Notes: a model not told the origin generated them from the letters alone. A stretch of DNA of 64,000 nucleotides from Streptomyces sp. B1I3 (GCF_030816615.1 NZ_JAUSYD010000001.1:6036501-6100500); one strand, 5' to 3'. Shown: positions 43,378-52,861, numbered from the stretch's first letter. Made by a program: numbers and translations.

Positions 43378-44405
43378 TTGGACGCCGCCTTCTTGGCCGC
43401 CGCCTTCTTCGCGGCAGGGGCTCCCGCGCCCGCCGGAGACGACGGCTTCTGACCGGATCCGACGGACGAGGCCTCCGTGGGTCCGCCGAGGCGCTCCACC
43501 CCGAACTTCACCGTGGACTCGTAGATGTTGTCGGGGTCCAGGCGCCGCAGCTCCTCCGCGAGGAGCTCCGCGGTCTCCCGCCGCTTCAGCGCCACCGCAC
43601 GGTCGGGCTGGCCCACCATGCAGAGCGTGGCGAGCGAACCGTCGGCCCGGTCCAGGACGATGTCGCCGTTCCTGGTCGCCATCCGGACGGCCGTCAGGCC
43701 GGGGCCGCCGGACAGGGTGCGCTCCACCGGGACGCCGAGCCGGTCCGCGAGCCACATGGCCAGCAGTTCGCAGCTCGGGTTGTCGGACTCGCCCTCGACC
43801 GTGGCCGAGACGACCTCGGCGGGCTGCTGGTCGAGCGCCGCCGCCAGCATCGACCGCCACGGCGTGATGCGGGTCCATGCCAGGTCCGTGTCACCCGGCT
43901 GGTACGTCGCGGCGCGCACCGCCAGCTCGTCGAGCGGGTGCTCGGCGGAGTAGGTGTCGGTGATCCGGCGCTGGGCGAGCGCGCCCAGCGGGTCCTTCGC
44001 CGGGTCCGCAGGCGCGTCCTCGGGCCACCACACCACCACCGGGGCGTCCGGCAGCAGCAGCGGCAGGACGACCGACTGGGCGTGGTTGGCCAGCTCGCCG
44101 TGCAGACGCAGCACGACGGTCTCGCCCGAGCCCGAGTCGGAACCGACGCGGATCTCCGCGTCGAGCCGCGCGTCGCGCCGGGCACGGGGGGAACGGCTGA
44201 CCCGCTTGATCACCGCGATGATCCGCGAGGGGTGCTCGCGTGAGGAGTCGCTCGCCGCCTTCATCGCGTCGTAGGCGTTCTCCTCGTCGGTGACGATGAC
44301 GAGGGTGAGCACCATGCCGATGGCCGGCGTGCCGATGGAGCGGCGCGCCGAGATGAGGGCCTGGTTGATCTTGCTGGACGTGGTTTCCGTGAGATCGATC
44401 TTCAT
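43374..44405 (-). CDS. opcA: glucose-6-phosphate dehydrogenase assembly protein OpcA
   Basis: A 343-residue OpcA. It starts MKIDLTETTSSKINQALISARRS and has GMVLTLVIVTDEENAYDAMKAA, SGETVVLRLHGELANHAQSVVLPLLLPDAPVVVWW and CELLAMWLADRLGVPVER. OpcA activates G6PDH and mediates redox control in cyanobacteria and actinobacteria. ATG 44405 overlaps the zwf stop (ATGA), and its own stop overlaps pgl. The last ~25 residues are an Ala/Lys-rich tail (PAAKKAAAKKAASK) similar in style to the tail of UvrA in this window. Confidence 0.95.
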   Translation of the reverse strand: MKIDLTETTSSKINQALISARRSIGTPAIGMVLTLVIVTDEENAYDAMKAASDSSREHPSRIIAVIKRVSRSPRARRDARLDAEIRVGSDSGSGETVVLRLHGELANHAQSVVLPLLLPDAPVVVWWPEDAPADPAKDPLGALAQRRITDTYSAEHPLDELAVRAATYQPGDTDLAWTRITPWRSMLAAALDQQPAEVVSATVEGESDNPSCELLAMWLADRLGVPVERTLSGGPGLTAVRMATRNGDIVLDRADGSLATLCMVGQPDRAVALKRRETAELLAEELRRLDPDNIYESTVKFGVERLGGPTEASSVGSGQKPSSPAGAGAPAAKKAAAKKAASK

Positions 44406-45934
44406 GGCCGGCGCCAGCTCCGTCCGTCGCGTGCGAGCATCTCGTCGGCCTCGGCCGGACCCCACGTGCCGGCCGCGTACTGGGCGGGCTTGCCGTGCTT
44501 GTCCCAGTACTCCTCGATCGGGTCGAGGATGTTCCAGGAGAGCTCGACCTCCTGGTGGCGCGGGAAGAGGTTGGCGTCACCGAGCAGGACATCGAGGATG
44601 AGCCGCTCGTACGCCTCCGGACTGGACTCCGTGAAGGACTCGCCGTACGCGAAGTCCATCGTGACGTCCCGGACCTCCATGGACGTGCCGGGCACCTTGG
44701 AGCCGAACCGGACCGTGACCCCCTCGTCCGGCTGCACCCGGATGACCAGGGCGTTGCCGCCCAGCTCCTCCGTCGCACCGGACTCGAAGGGAAGGTAGGG
44801 GGCGCGCTTGAAGACGACCGCGATCTCCGTGACCCGGCGGCCGAGCCGCTTCCCGGTACGGAGGTAGAACGGCACACCCGCCCACCGGCGGTTGTTGATC
44901 GTCAGCTTGATCGCGGCGAAGGTGTCGGTCTTCGACTTGGCGTCGATGCCCTCTTCCTCGAGGTAACCGGGCACCTCCTGCCCGCCCTGCCACGCGTGCG
45001 TGTACTGACCGCGCACCGTGTGCTTGCCGAGATCGTCCGGCAGCTCGACGGCCGTGAGCACCTTCAGCTTCTCCGCCACCAGCGCCTTCGGGTGGAAGGA
45101 GCCGGGCTCCTCCATCGCGGTCAGCGCCAGCAGCTGCAGCAGGTGGTTCTGGATGACGTCACGGGCCGCGCCGATGCCGTCGTAGTAGCCGGCCCGGCCG
45201 CCGATGCCGATGTCCTCGGCCATCGTGATCTGGACGTGGTCGACGTACGACCTGTTCCAGATCGGCTCCCACATCGTGTTGGCGAAGCGCAGCGCCAGGA
45301 TGTTCTGGACCGTCTCCTTGCCGAGGTAGTGGTCGATGCGGAAGACCTCGTTCGGCGGGAAGACGTCGTGCACGAGCTGGTTCAGCTCCTGCGCGCTCTC
45401 CAGGTCGTGACCGAACGGCTTCTCGATGACGGCCCGCCGCCAGGAACCCTCCTTCTGGTCGGCCAGCCCGTGCTTCTTGAGCTGCTGGACGACCTTGGGG
45501 AAGAACTTGGGCGGCACGGACAGGTAGAAGGCGAAGTTGCCGCCGGTGCCCTGTGCCTTGTCGAGTTCCTCGATCGTGGCCCGCAGGGTCTCGAACGCCA
45601 CGTCGTCGTCGAAGTTGCCCTGGACGAAACGCATACCCTGGGCCAGCTGCTGCCAGACCTCCTCACGGAAGGGCGTGCGCGAGTGCTCTTTGACCGCGTC
45701 GTGGACGACCTGCGCGAAGTCCTCGTCCTCCCAGTCGCGGCGCGCGAAGCCGATGAGCGAGAAGCCCGGTGGCAGCAGGCCGCGATTGGCCAGGTCGTAG
45801 ACGGCAGGCATCAGCTTTTTACGGGACAAATCGCCTGTGACGCCGAAAATCACCAGACCCGACGGCCCCGCGATACGCGGGAGCCGTCGGTCCTGGGCGT
45901 CACGGAGCGGGTTGGCTCCGGGAACACCAGACAA
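44402..45934 (-). CDS. zwf: glucose-6-phosphate 1-dehydrogenase
   Basis: A 510-residue G6PDH with the nucleotide fold GLVIFGVTGDLSRKKLMPAVYDL, the EKPFGHDLESAQELN block, the active-site RIDHYLGKETVQN, and the substrate region NNRRWAGVPFYLRTGKRL. It opens the oxidative pentose-phosphate pathway and makes NADPH. The best start is TTG 45934: GGAGGG lies 8 nt upstream and no ATG or GTG fits between the tal stop and the conserved NPLRDAQDRRLPRIAGPSG. It begins just 4 nt after tal ends and overlaps opcA at its end. Confidence 0.95.
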   Translation of the reverse strand: MSGVPGANPLRDAQDRRLPRIAGPSGLVIFGVTGDLSRKKLMPAVYDLANRGLLPPGFSLIGFARRDWEDEDFAQVVHDAVKEHSRTPFREEVWQQLAQGMRFVQGNFDDDVAFETLRATIEELDKAQGTGGNFAFYLSVPPKFFPKVVQQLKKHGLADQKEGSWRRAVIEKPFGHDLESAQELNQLVHDVFPPNEVFRIDHYLGKETVQNILALRFANTMWEPIWNRSYVDHVQITMAEDIGIGGRAGYYDGIGAARDVIQNHLLQLLALTAMEEPGSFHPKALVAEKLKVLTAVELPDDLGKHTVRGQYTHAWQGGQEVPGYLEEEGIDAKSKTDTFAAIKLTINNRRWAGVPFYLRTGKRLGRRVTEIAVVFKRAPYLPFESGATEELGGNALVIRVQPDEGVTVRFGSKVPGTSMEVRDVTMDFAYGESFTESSPEAYERLILDVLLGDANLFPRHQEVELSWNILDPIEEYWDKHGKPAQYAAGTWGPAEADEMLARDGRSWRRP

Positions 45935-45938
45935 GTGG

Positions 45939-47057
45939 TCAGCCCTCCGAAGGAGCGAGGCGCTTGAGCTCGGCCTCGGTGGAGTTGAGCAGGTCGTTCC
46001 AGGCCGCCTCGAACTTGTCGACGCCCTCGTCCTCCAGCAGCTGGACGACTTCGTCGTAGCTGACTCCGAGCTTCTTGATCGCCTCGAGGTCGGCACGCGC
46101 CTGGTCGTAGCCACCGGCGACGGTGTTGCCGGTGATGTCTCCGTGGTCGGCCACGGCTTCCAGCGTCGCCTCCGGCATGGTGTTGACCGTGTTGGGGGCG
46201 ACGAGGTCGTCGACGTACAGGGTGTCCTTGAGGGACGGGTCCTTGACGCCGGTGGAGGCCCACAGCGGACGCTGCTTGTTCGCGTGCGCCTTGTCGAGGG
46301 CGGCCCAGCGGTCACCCGCGAAGACCTCCTCGTACGCCTCGTAGGCCAGACGCGCGTTGGCGAGGGCGGACTTGCCCTTGGCCGCCTTGGCCTCGTCGCT
46401 GCCGACGGCGTCCAGCCGCTTGTCGATCTCGGTGTCCACACGGGACACGAAGAACGAGGCCACCGAGTGGATCTTGGCGAGGTCCAGGCCCGCGGCCTTC
46501 GCCTTCTCCAGGCCCGCCAGGTAGGCGTCCATGACCTCGCGGTAGCGCTCCAGCGAGAAGATCAGGGTGACGTTGACGCTGATGCCGCGCCCGATCGTCT
46601 CGGTGATCGCCGGCAGGCCGGCCTTCGTCGCGGGGATCTTGATCAGCGTGTTCGGCCGGTCCACCAGCCACGCCAGCTGCTTGGCCTCGGCGACCGTGGC
46701 CAGGGTGTTGTGGGCAAGACGCGGGTCGACCTCGATGGAGACCCGGCCGTCCTGGCCGTCCGTCGCGTCGAAGACCGGGCGCAGGATGTCGGCGGCGTCG
46801 CGGACGTCCGCCGTGGTGATCATGCGGAGCGCCTCCTCGACGGTGACCTTGCGGGCGGCGAGGTCGGTGAGCTGCTGCTCGTAACCGTCACCCGAGGAGA
46901 TCGCCTTCTGGAAGATCGAGGGGTTCGTCGTGACGCCCACGACGTGGCTCTGGTCGATCAGCTCGGCCAGGTTGCCGGATGTGATCCGCTTGCGCGACAG
47001 GTCGTCGAGCCAGATCGCCACGCCCTCGTCGGAGAGGCGCTTGAGTGCGTCTGTCAT
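45939..47057 (-). CDS. tal: transaldolase
   Basis: A 372-residue transaldolase of the longer actinobacterial/cyanobacterial type: GVAIWLDDLSRKRI, GVTTNPSIFQKAI, the Schiff-base region NTLIKIPATKAGLPAI with the catalytic lysine, and FSLERYREVMDAYLAGLE. It moves dihydroxyacetone units between sugar phosphates. ATG 47057 has AGGAG about 11 nt upstream. It lies 34 nt after tkt and directly before zwf in the same operon. Confidence 0.96.
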   Translation of the reverse strand: MTDALKRLSDEGVAIWLDDLSRKRITSGNLAELIDQSHVVGVTTNPSIFQKAISSGDGYEQQLTDLAARKVTVEEALRMITTADVRDAADILRPVFDATDGQDGRVSIEVDPRLAHNTLATVAEAKQLAWLVDRPNTLIKIPATKAGLPAITETIGRGISVNVTLIFSLERYREVMDAYLAGLEKAKAAGLDLAKIHSVASFFVSRVDTEIDKRLDAVGSDEAKAAKGKSALANARLAYEAYEEVFAGDRWAALDKAHANKQRPLWASTGVKDPSLKDTLYVDDLVAPNTVNTMPEATLEAVADHGDITGNTVAGGYDQARADLEAIKKLGVSYDEVVQLLEDEGVDKFEAAWNDLLNSTEAELKRLAPSEG

Positions 47058-47091
47058 GAGAGTTGCATCTCCTACTAGTCGTATAACCGCG

Positions 47092-49179
47092 TCAGCGCGC
47101 AGTGGAGGCGAGAGATTCCCGTGCGGCCTGCGCCACGTGCCCGGCGGTGAACCCGAACTCGCGGAAGAGGACCTTGGCGTCGGCGGAGGCACCGAAGTGC
47201 TCCAGCGAGACGATCCGGCCCGCGTCGCCCACGTACCGGTACCAGGTCAGGCCGATGCCCGCCTCGACGGCGACCCTGGCCTTCACGGACGGCGGCAGCA
47301 CGCTGTCCTTGTAACCCTGGTCCTGCTCCTCGAACCACTCGACGCACGGCATCGACACCACACGGGTGGGGACTCCGGCGGCCTGGAGCTCCTCGCGAGC
47401 CTCGACGGCCAGCTGTACCTCGGAGCCCGTACCGATCAGCACGACCTGCGGCTCGCCGCCGTCGGCCTCGAAGAGCACGTACCCGCCCTTGGCGGCGTCC
47501 TCGTTCGCGGCGTAGGTCGGCACGCCCTGGCGGGTGAGCGCCAGACCGTGCGGGGCGCCCTTGCCGAACTCCTTGGTCCAGCGGCGCAGGATCTCGCGCC
47601 AGGCGATCGCCGTCTCGTTGGCGTCGGCCGGGCGGACCACGTTCAGGCCCGGGATGGCACGCAGCGACGCCAGGTGCTCCACCGGCTGGTGGGTCGGGCC
47701 GTCCTCGCCGAGGCCGATCGAGTCGTGCGTCCACACGTACGTCACCGGCAGGTGCATCAGCGCGGACAGGCGCACGGCGTTGCGCATGTAGTCGGAGAAC
47801 ACCAGGAAGGTGCCGCCGTAGATGCGGGTGTTGCCGTGCAGCGCGATGCCGTTCATGGCCGCGGCCATGGAGTGCTCGCGGATGCCGAAGTGGATCGTCC
47901 GGCCGTACGGGTCCGCCTCGGGCAGCGGGTTGCCGGCCGGGAGGAACGACGACGTCTTGTCGATCGTGGTGTTGTTCGAGCCCGCCAGGTCGGCGGAGCC
48001 GCCCCACAGCTCGGGAATGACACCACCGAGCGCCTGCAGGACCTTGCCGGAGGCCGCACGCGTGGCCACCGCGTGGCCGGCCTCGAAGACCGGAAGCTTG
48101 TCCTCCCAGCCCTCGGGCAGGTCGCCCGCGGCGATCCGGTCGAATGCGGCGGCGCGCTCCGGGTTGGCGGTGCGCCACGCGGCGAAGGACTTGTTCCACT
48201 CCGCCTTGGCCTCGCGGCCGCGGTCCAGTGCCTCACGGGTGTGGGCGATGACCTCGTCGGAGACCTCGAAGGTCTTCTCCGGGTCGAAGCCGAGTACGCG
48301 CTTGGTCGCCGCGATCTCGTCGTCACCGAGAGCCGAGCCGTGCGCGGCCTCGGTGTTCTGGGCGTTCGGGGCGGGCCAGGCGATGATGGAGCGGGCCGCG
48401 ATGAAGGACGGGCGCTCCGTCTCGGCCTTGGCCGCCTGCAGCGCCTCGTACAGGCCCGCGGGGTCGAGGTCGCCGCTGGGCAGCTGCTCGACGCGCTGGA
48501 CGTGCCAGCCGTAGGACTCGTACCGCTTCAGGGTGTCCTCGGAGACCGCGGTCTCCGTGTCGCCCTCGATCGAGATGTGGTTGTCGTCCCACAGGAGCAC
48601 CAGGTTGCCGAGCTTCTGGTGACCGGCCAGCGAGGACGCCTCGGCCGAGATGCCCTCCTGGAGGCAGCCGTCACCGGCGACGACCCAGACGGTGTGGTCG
48701 AAGGGGGAGGTGCCGGGGGCCGCGTCCGGGTCGAACAGACCGCGCTCGTAGCGGGAGGCCATCGCCATGCCCACGGCGTTGGCGACACCCTGGCCCAGCG
48801 GGCCGGTCGTCGTCTCGACACCGGTGGTGTGGCCGTACTCCGGGTGGCCGGGGGTCTTGGAGTTCCAGGTACGGAAAGCCTTGAGGTCGTCGAGCTCCAG
48901 GCCGTATCCGGCCAGGTAGAGCTGGATGTACAACGTCAGGCTGGAGTGGCCCGCGGAGAGCACGAACCGGTCGCGGCCGGTCCAGTCCGCGTCCGCCGGG
49001 TCATGGCGCATCACCTTCTGGAAAAGGGTGTACGCGGCCGGAGCCAGGCTCATCGCCGTACCCGGGTGGCCGTTTCCGACCTTCTGTACGGCGTCCGCGG
49101 CGAGGACGCGGACGGTGTCCACGGCCCGCTGGTCCAATTCGGTCCACTGGAGGTCTGTGGTGGTCGGCTTGGTGCTCAC
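47092..49179 (-). CDS. tkt: transketolase
   Basis: A 695-residue transketolase, complete with the TPP-binding GDGCLQEGISAEASSLAGH...DDNHISIEGDT motif, NGHPGTAMSLAPAAYTLFQ at the N-terminus, HDSIGLGEDGPTHQPVEHLASLRAIP and the C-terminal VLIGTGSEVQLAVEAREEL. It transfers two-carbon units in the non-oxidative pentose-phosphate pathway. GTG 49179 is the first start of the conserved protein. The gene heads the minus-strand operon tkt-tal-zwf-opcA-pgl. The 292-bp space to ctaB contains both divergent promoters; a TACAGT at 49393-49398 is a possible ctaB -10. Confidence 0.97.
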   Translation of the reverse strand: MSTKPTTTDLQWTELDQRAVDTVRVLAADAVQKVGNGHPGTAMSLAPAAYTLFQKVMRHDPADADWTGRDRFVLSAGHSSLTLYIQLYLAGYGLELDDLKAFRTWNSKTPGHPEYGHTTGVETTTGPLGQGVANAVGMAMASRYERGLFDPDAAPGTSPFDHTVWVVAGDGCLQEGISAEASSLAGHQKLGNLVLLWDDNHISIEGDTETAVSEDTLKRYESYGWHVQRVEQLPSGDLDPAGLYEALQAAKAETERPSFIAARSIIAWPAPNAQNTEAAHGSALGDDEIAATKRVLGFDPEKTFEVSDEVIAHTREALDRGREAKAEWNKSFAAWRTANPERAAAFDRIAAGDLPEGWEDKLPVFEAGHAVATRAASGKVLQALGGVIPELWGGSADLAGSNNTTIDKTSSFLPAGNPLPEADPYGRTIHFGIREHSMAAAMNGIALHGNTRIYGGTFLVFSDYMRNAVRLSALMHLPVTYVWTHDSIGLGEDGPTHQPVEHLASLRAIPGLNVVRPADANETAIAWREILRRWTKEFGKGAPHGLALTRQGVPTYAANEDAAKGGYVLFEADGGEPQVVLIGTGSEVQLAVEAREELQAAGVPTRVVSMPCVEWFEEQDQGYKDSVLPPSVKARVAVEAGIGLTWYRYVGDAGRIVSLEHFGASADAKVLFREFGFTAGHVAQAARESLASTAR

Positions 49180-49471
49180 CCTGAGTCAGGGCTCCTCTCC
49201 ACTGTCGTAAACCGGTGGCTGGTTACCGCACCGGGCATTGCCGAGCCTACCCCCGACACCAGGCGGTACTTCTGCCCTTTCCACAGTGCGGGCGACCTGC
49301 GGAGTTCGCCTCCCGTATGAGCGCTCCCGTTCACTTCTGCGCCACCGTCAACACGACCCCACCCCCGCGAAGAACGGCGTGTGCGCAACGTCTACAGTGG
49401 TCTGGTTCGCGCAAGTCTTTACCGGGCCTTCATGCCCGGAGCTTGCTGGGATTTCTCTGTCAGGGGTGTGC

Positions 49472-50419
49472 GTGACGGCCGTCGAGTCCCGACCCGCGGG
49501 GGTCGCCTTGACTCCGGGCCCGGTGGGTCATCGCCCGTTCGGGGCCCGCGTCAAGGCATTCGTGGCGCTTACCAAGCCGCGCATCATCGAGCTGCTGCTG
49601 ATCACCACCGTTCCGGTGATGTTCCTCGCGGCCCGGGGAGTGCCCGACCTGTGGCTCGTGGTCATCACCACCATCGGCGGATATCTCTCCGCGGGCGGCG
49701 CCAATGCGCTCAACATGTATATCGACCGTGACATCGACGCGCTGATGGACCGCACGTCGCAGCGGCCGCTCGTCACCGGCATGGTGTCTCCGCGTGAGTG
49801 CCTGGTCTTCGGAATCGCCCTCGGTGTCATTTCCACGGTCTGGTTCGGGCTGCTCGTCAACTGGCTCTCGGCCGCTCTCGCGCTCGGCGCACTTCTGTTC
49901 TACGTGGTCGTCTACACGATGCTGCTGAAGCGCCGTACCTCGCAGAACATCGTCTGGGGCGGAATCGCCGGCTGCATGCCCGTACTCATCGGCTGGTCCT
50001 CCGTGACCAATTCGATGTCCTGGGCCCCGGTCATTCTTTTCGCCGTGATGTTCTTCTGGACGCCGCCGCACTACTGGCCGCTTTCGATGAAGGTCAAGGA
50101 CGACTACGCCCGGGTCGGCGTGCCGATGCTTCCCGTGGTCGCCTCCAACCGGGTGGTCGCCCGCCAGATCGTCCTCTACAGCTGGGTGATGGTCCTCGTC
50201 TCGCTGCTGCTGACGCCGCTGGGCTACACGGGCTGGTTCTACACGGCCGTAGCCCTGCTGGCCGGCGGCTTCTGGCTCTGGGAGGCGCACGGCCTGCAGA
50301 GCCGGGCGAAGGCGGGGGTGACCGGGGGCAAGCTCAAGGAGATGCGGCTGTTCCACTGGTCCATCACCTACGTGTCCTTCCTCTTCGTCGCCGTCGCGGT
50401 GGACCCCTTCCTGAGGTAG
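49472..50419 (+). CDS. ctaB: protoheme IX farnesyltransferase
   Basis: A 315-residue UbiA-type prenyltransferase with about nine membrane helices. Its first active-site motif is NALNMYIDRDIDALMDRTSQRP (aspartates bind Mg-diphosphate), followed by the second loop YTMLLKRRTSQNIVWGG and WTPPHYWPLSMKVKDDYARVGVPMLP. It attaches a farnesyl group to heme B, giving heme O for cytochrome oxidase. GTG 49472 has AGGGG 5 nt upstream; GTG 49466 is also possible. ctaA, the next enzyme of heme A synthesis, is 580 bp downstream on the opposite strand. Confidence 0.95.
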   Translation: MTAVESRPAGVALTPGPVGHRPFGARVKAFVALTKPRIIELLLITTVPVMFLAARGVPDLWLVVITTIGGYLSAGGANALNMYIDRDIDALMDRTSQRPLVTGMVSPRECLVFGIALGVISTVWFGLLVNWLSAALALGALLFYVVVYTMLLKRRTSQNIVWGGIAGCMPVLIGWSSVTNSMSWAPVILFAVMFFWTPPHYWPLSMKVKDDYARVGVPMLPVVASNRVVARQIVLYSWVMVLVSLLLTPLGYTGWFYTAVALLAGGFWLWEAHGLQSRAKAGVTGGKLKEMRLFHWSITYVSFLFVAVAVDPFLR

Positions 50420-50442
50420 TCCCGCACGTACCGGAGCTCCGC

Positions 50443-50486
50443 CGACGGGCGGGGGACGTGGCCGATGCCACGCCCCCCGCCCGTCG
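50443..50486 (+). terminator. long hairpin terminator after ctaB
   Basis: The 20-nt arms 50443-50462 and 50467-50486 pair around CGAT with a single A-C mismatch, 24 nt after the ctaB stop. Confidence 0.82.
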
Positions 50487-50506
50487 CCACATGATCTACC
50501 CGTCGG

Positions 50507-50512
50507 TAGCAT
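50507..50512 (+). promoter_or_regulatory. possible leaderless -10 element
   Basis: TAGCAT ends 7 nt before ATG 50520, and no Shine-Dalgarno sequence precedes that ATG. I see no good -35. This fits the leaderless pattern seen at several genes of this window. Confidence 0.4.
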
Positions 50513-50519
50513 CCTGTTC

Positions 50520-50888
50520 ATGGCAGAGACGGCAGGAACGGCAGAGTCCGGGACCCAGCAGGACGACGGCAGGCAGGCGGCCCGCGCGGAGCGCAAGGCA
50601 GCCAAGCTCGCCAGGGAGATCGGCGCCTTCAGCAAGGCGCACGGCGGTGCCGAGGGGCAGCTCGCCCACCTCGGCCAGGTGGGCACCCGCATCGTCCTCG
50701 TCGGAGAGGACGGCGGCTGGGGCGATCTGGTCGCCCCCTCCTACGCCGTGGCGGAGAGTGCCGCGCGGAAGGCCGGCATCACGCTGCACGAGACGTTCGA
50801 CGGCGAGTTCGCGGCGAAGGTCCGCACAGGCCCCTACGAGTGGTCCCGCATGGCCGGTATCCAGGTGGGCGGCCCCTCCAACGGCTGA
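50520..50888 (+). CDS. conserved hypothetical small soluble protein
   Basis: A 122-residue, non-membrane protein. A charged N-terminal part (RQAARAERKAAKLAREIGAF) is probably a helix, followed by a compact alpha/beta part (VGTRIVLVGEDGGWGDLVAPSYAVAESAARKAGITLHETFDGEFAAKVRTGPYEWSRMAGIQVG). I do not recognise a named domain; the pattern looks like a conserved actinobacterial protein. It is flanked by two strong hairpins and is predicted to be leaderless, so it is an isolated single-gene unit between ctaB and ctaA. Confidence 0.7.
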   Translation: MAETAGTAESGTQQDDGRQAARAERKAAKLAREIGAFSKAHGGAEGQLAHLGQVGTRIVLVGEDGGWGDLVAPSYAVAESAARKAGITLHETFDGEFAAKVRTGPYEWSRMAGIQVGGPSNG

Positions 50889-50928
50889 GACGCCGCACCG
50901 GAGGCGGGGCGACGCCTCCCTGGAGACG

Positions 50929-50982
50929 GCGAAGGGCCTCTGTCGCGACCCGCCCGGGCGGGTCGCGACAGAGGCCCTTCGC
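50929..50982. terminator. perfect 54-nt palindrome, bidirectional terminator
   Basis: Bases 50929-50982 are a perfect inverted repeat of 27 bp per arm, centred at 50955/50956 (CCC|GGG). It sits between the convergent small gene and ctaA, with a mixed AT/GC stem (GCGAAGGGCCTCTGTCGCGA at the left end). Confidence 0.88.
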
Positions 50983-51001
50983 GTTGCGGGCCGTACGGGT
51001 C

Positions 51002-52018
51002 TCAGCCCGCGGGCGCGTGCTCCGGCTGCGGCATGGCCACCGGTGCGGGAGCGGCCGCCCCCGCCGACGGGCGTTCCCGCAGCGAGAGCAGCACCCGCAG
51101 GACGGCGATCCAGACCAGGCACGAGCCCAGCATGTGCAGGCCCACCAGAAGCTCCGGGGTGTCCAGGAAGTACTGGACGTAACCGACGACACCCTGCGCC
51201 AGCAGCACGAGGAAGAGCTCACCGGCCCGGCGCCGGGGCCCGGCCGGGGCGTCCACGGCCTTCAGCACGAACCAGAGCGCGATCGTCAGCGCCACGACGA
51301 CCCAGGCCAGGTCGGCGTGCAACTGGCTGATCAGCTTCCAGTCGAGCGGGATGCGGTGCACGTCGCTGGAGTCGCCGGCGTGCCGTCCGGACCCCGTCAC
51401 GACGGTGCCGACCGCGACGAGCAGTCCGGCTGCGCCCACCAGGATCCAGGTGAGCTGCGCGACCGCCGCGCCGACCAGCGGCTTGGGTGCGGCGTCGCCC
51501 TCGCCCAGCCGGTTCCACATCAGCACCGCGAGCGTGAGCAGCGCGGTCGAGAGCAGGAAGTGCGCCGCGACGGTGTACGGGTTGAGCCCCACCAGGACGA
51601 CGACCCCGCCGAGCACCGCGTTGCCCATGACGACCCAGAACTGCGCCCAGCCGAGGCGGGTGAGGCTGCGCCGCCGGGGTTCGCCCGACCGCACGGCGAT
51701 GATCGCCCAGCCGACCGCCGCGCACAGCACGTACGTCAGCATCCGGTTGCCGAACTCGATGACGCCGTGCAGGCCCATCTCGCCGGTCGTCGTCAGGCTG
51801 TCGTCGGTGCACTTGGGCCAGGTGGGGCAGCCGAGGCCGGAGCCGGTCAGACGCACGGCGCCACCGGTCACGACGATGACCACGGCCATGACGATCGTGG
51901 ACATCACGGCGCGGCGCACGGTCCGTGGCGTCGGCGTCCACCGCTCGGCGATGTACTGGAGCGGGTTGCGGGCGGCTTGAGCGACGTCGGCTCGGGTCAG
52001 CTTGGGCACGCGCACCAT
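51002..52018 (-). CDS. ctaA: heme A synthase (COX15/CtaA)
   Basis: A 338-residue, eight-helix protein with VVTGGAVRLTGSGLGCPTWPKCTDDS near the N-terminus (the Cys pair and Glu/His heme-ligand environment of CtaA), LHGVIEFGNRMLTYVL, NAVLGGVVVLVGLNPYTVAAHFLLS and QLHADLAWVVVALTIAL, matching the His pairs of this family. It oxidises heme O to heme A. ATG 52018 (MVRVPKLTRADVAQAARNP) is chosen; an ATG seven codons upstream is less likely. It faces ctaB across the small gene and is followed by the palindromic terminator. Confidence 0.93.
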   Translation of the reverse strand: MVRVPKLTRADVAQAARNPLQYIAERWTPTPRTVRRAVMSTIVMAVVIVVTGGAVRLTGSGLGCPTWPKCTDDSLTTTGEMGLHGVIEFGNRMLTYVLCAAVGWAIIAVRSGEPRRRSLTRLGWAQFWVVMGNAVLGGVVVLVGLNPYTVAAHFLLSTALLTLAVLMWNRLGEGDAAPKPLVGAAVAQLTWILVGAAGLLVAVGTVVTGSGRHAGDSSDVHRIPLDWKLISQLHADLAWVVVALTIALWFVLKAVDAPAGPRRRAGELFLVLLAQGVVGYVQYFLDTPELLVGLHMLGSCLVWIAVLRVLLSLRERPSAGAAAPAPVAMPQPEHAPAG

Positions 52019-52093
52019 CGTAAGCGGCGGCTTGTGCACGCTTTCACGAGGGGGACGGGTGGCGACGACGTGTTACTGCGTGCCGTCGCCGCG

Positions 52094-52861
52094 TCACTCC
52101 CAGCGGAAGAACCTCGCCGCCGCGCCCAGCCCGAGCACGGCCCACACCGCCAGGATCCCCAGGTCGCCCCACGGCATCCCGGCGCCGTGCTGCAGGACGT
52201 CCCTGAGCCCGTCCGAGAGGGCCGAGATCGGCAGCAGCTCCAGGACGGACCGGGCCGCCTCCGGGAACCTGTCCAGGGGCACGATCACCCCGCCGCCCAC
52301 CAGGAGCAGCAGGAAGACCAGGTTGGCAGCGGCCAGGGTCGCCTCGGCCTTCAGCGTCCCCGCCATCAGCAGCCCGAGACCGGAGAAGGCCACGGTGCCC
52401 AGCAGCAGGAGCAGCAGCACGGCGAACGGGCTGCCCTCGGGCGACCAGCCGAGCGCGAAGGCGATCCCCGTCAGCAGGACGATCTGCAGCACCTCGGTGA
52501 CCAGTACCGAAACGGTCTTCGCCGCCATCAGCCCCCACCGCGGCAGTGGGGAGGCCCCCAGCCGCTTGAGGACGCCGTAGCGCCGCTCGAAGCCGGTCGC
52601 GATGGCCTGGCCGGTGAAGGCCGTGGACATCACCGCGAGCGCGAGGACGCCGGGCGCGAGGAAGTCGACCGGCTCGCCCGCCCCCGTGTCGACGATGTCG
52701 ACCGCGCTGAACAGGACCAGCAGGAGCGTGGGGATGACCACCGTCAGCAGCAGCTGCTCGCCGTTGCGCAGCAGCATCCGTGTCTCCAGCGCGGCCTGCG
52801 CGGCGATCATGCGGGGCAGCGGGGCGGCGCCGGGGCGGGGGGTGTACGTACCGGCGCTCAT
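52094..52861 (-). CDS. ABC-2 type exporter permease
   Basis: A 255-residue membrane protein with six helices in the ABC-2 (DrrB-like) pattern: an amphipathic N-terminus (AAQAALETRMLLRNGEQLLL), the loop FERRYGVLKRLGASPLPRWGLMAAKT, and the C-terminal LLPISALSDGLRDVL. ATG 52861 overlaps the stop of its ATPase partner (ATGA), so the two are one exporter. The substrate is unknown. Its place between ctaA and sufR invites a heme- or metal-related role, but the protein resembles general drug/lipid exporters. Confidence 0.88.
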   Translation of the reverse strand: MSAGTYTPRPGAAPLPRMIAAQAALETRMLLRNGEQLLLTVVIPTLLLVLFSAVDIVDTGAGEPVDFLAPGVLALAVMSTAFTGQAIATGFERRYGVLKRLGASPLPRWGLMAAKTVSVLVTEVLQIVLLTGIAFALGWSPEGSPFAVLLLLLLGTVAFSGLGLLMAGTLKAEATLAAANLVFLLLLVGGGVIVPLDRFPEAARSVLELLPISALSDGLRDVLQHGAGMPWGDLGILAVWAVLGLGAAARFFRWE

